Source of the DNA: Myxococcales bacterium
GTDB taxonomy: Bacteria > Myxococcota_A > SURF-8
Length of the DNA stretch: 64,000 nt
Assembly (NCBI GenBank): GCA_003598065.1
Contig: QZKR01000108.1
Span: 1-64,000, forward strand
Direction: 5' to 3'
The notes beneath the pieces are model-generated. The model was not told where the DNA came from. It did no database searches and was given only the letters and a program-made list of their open reading frames with translations. Within the stretch, counting starts at the first letter, position 1. Every line of letters starts with the position of its first letter. Both the position numbers and the translations under genes were made by a program. Positions 63,258 through 64,000 of the stretch are shown here, one piece after another.

Positions 63258-63857
63258 TCACGAACCGGCCAGCCGCCGCTCGGATACTTCGACGAAGCGC
63301 GGCAGGATCGGAATGTTGTTTATTTCCATCGAAATCCACGGAACGCTTTTTTCCCCTTCGCGGCTCGAATAGGTCACACGGACCCAGATGCGCTTGAAAG
63401 AACCGACGAGGTTCGTCTGATGCTCGGTGCAGGCCAGGTTGGAGCAGTCGTCGATCTGCCACTGCAGCGTGTAGTTGAAATTCTCCCGGTCGAGTTCGCC
63501 GGCGCCGGGGTGGCGCGCCGCCACCTGCTGGGCGGTGAAGCCGGCGGCGTTGACGCTGACCGCCGGCGCGAAGGAGCCGCCGGTCGAGAGAAGGCGGGGA
63601 TCGACGTCGATTTCGCCGCTGTTCGGGTCTTGAATGTAGCGCAGGCCGGCCAGCTCGTTGACCTTCGCGGTGAGAACGGCGGCGGCGTTGGAGCGGTCCT
63701 CGCCGCCGGCGTTGCCTCGCAGGCCCAGAATCTGCATCGCCGCCAGGGCGAAAAGCCCGATGGAAAGGAGAAATACGCTCATCATGACTTCGAGAATGGT
63801 GAACCCGCGTCTGGCGTCGTCCGTCATCCCCGTTCCGTGCGCCATTGTCGCCTGCAT
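63258..63857 (-). CDS. PilV-like minor pilin
   Basis: A 199-aa protein. The ATG is well placed behind TAGGAG, which overlaps the stop of the upstream gene. The leader reads ARRG-FTILEVMMSVFLLSIGLFALAAMQ with Glu at +5. The following NAAAVLTAKVNELAGLRY is the usual PilV helix. The head domain has a Cys pair (DDCSNLACTEHQ). The gene ends 12 bases before pilW. Confidence 0.9.
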   Translation of the reverse strand: MQATMAHGTGMTDDARRGFTILEVMMSVFLLSIGLFALAAMQILGLRGNAGGEDRSNAAAVLTAKVNELAGLRYIQDPNSGEIDVDPRLLSTGGSFAPAVSVNAAGFTAQQVAARHPGAGELDRENFNYTLQWQIDDCSNLACTEHQTNLVGSFKRIWVRVTYSSREGEKSVPWISMEINNIPILPRFVEVSERRLAGS

Positions 63858-63866
63858 GCGTCGCTC

Positions 63867-64000
63867 CTATTCCGTGTATTCGCCGTAATCGACCGCCGGC
63901 AGGCCCACGTAATTGGCCGTCACCCGCGAAAACGCCTGACCCGCTTCGCAGCCGCCGCCGGCCGGCTTCGGCGTGCAAAGCATGATCGAAACCGACGCCT
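63867..64000 (-). CDS. C-terminal end of a FimT/GspH-like pseudopilin (partial)
   Basis: This ORF runs off the right end of the window and is absent from the ORF track. The frame that stops at 63867 reads ASVSIMLCTPKPAGGGCEAG and ends VDYGEYTE. A short C-terminal beta strand with two Cys right before pilV fits the FimT/GspH pseudopilin that opens this operon in other genomes. Only about 44 residues are visible. Confidence 0.55.
   Translation of the reverse strand, partial: ASVSIMLCTPKPAGGGCEAGQAFSRVTANYVGLPAVDYGEYTE

Noticed and set aside
63250-63978. 242-aa minus-strand ORF over pilV
   Set aside because: It is a frame-shifted shadow of pilV and the FimT-like gene, with Arg/Gly-rich composition and no pilin leader.

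Overview
The window is a high-GC stretch of a Gram-negative bacterial chromosome. Evidence for a diderm: MreBCD cell-shape genes, lipoproteins with clear lipoboxes, a predicted outer-membrane barrel and type IV pilus minor pilins. Cys-rich lipoproteins joined by Asp-Gly-Asp (DGD) linkers, a protease-like protein with a CTERM-like tail and a soluble Ser/Thr kinase fused to an FGE-fold domain suggest a deltaproteobacterial, Myxococcota-like or related lineage. That placement is inference; there is no rRNA or other phylogenetic marker in the window. No tRNA, rRNA, CRISPR array, phage or transposase was found. Because GC is high, most long ORFs in the track are antisense or frame-shifted shadows of real genes.

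Left part (1-12.5 kb): a 63-aa lipoprotein behind a near-consensus promoter, a SUKH-like protein, an ArsR-type regulator, an NSS-family sodium symporter overlapping a small membrane protein, then mreB-mreC-mreD on the minus strand. Divergent from mreB is a tightly packed plus-strand run: a TatT-like periplasmic helical-repeat protein, a metallophosphoesterase, lipB, a lipoprotein, and a large kinase with PEGA-like and FGE-fold domains. A MITE-like palindromic element with 13-bp terminal inverted repeats follows.

Middle (12.8-22.7 kb): a Kelch-type lipoprotein and a Pro/Ala-rich one-TM protein are divergent from a CsgG/FlgO-like protein with a barrel-like C-terminus, with good promoters in both directions. 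Then come an SGNH hydrolase, a GNAT acetyltransferase, a hybrid sensor kinase and a secreted HExxH protein with DGD linkers and a CTERM-like tail.

Right part (22.7-64 kb): the dominant feature is one minus-strand gene of about 31.3 kb encoding a predicted secreted protein of about 10,448 aa. It is built from many Ig/FN3-like repeats, three copies of a larger super-module (FN3-like, IgGFc-like or CBM35-like, LamG-like, CBM4_9-like), a discoidin-like domain, about 13 tandem 'THP..WY' repeats and a C-terminal FGE/C-type-lectin-fold domain without the catalytic cysteines. Upstream on the same strand lie a 985-aa Cys-rich DGD lipoprotein, a small secreted protein, and a minor-pilin operon (FimT/GspH-like, PilV, PilW, PilX, PilY1-like). 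The pilus operon, Cys-rich lipoprotein and giant protein together look like a surface adhesion or recognition locus. That functional link is inference from co-orientation, shared Cys motifs and domain content. Everything from 18.35 kb to the right end is on the minus strand.
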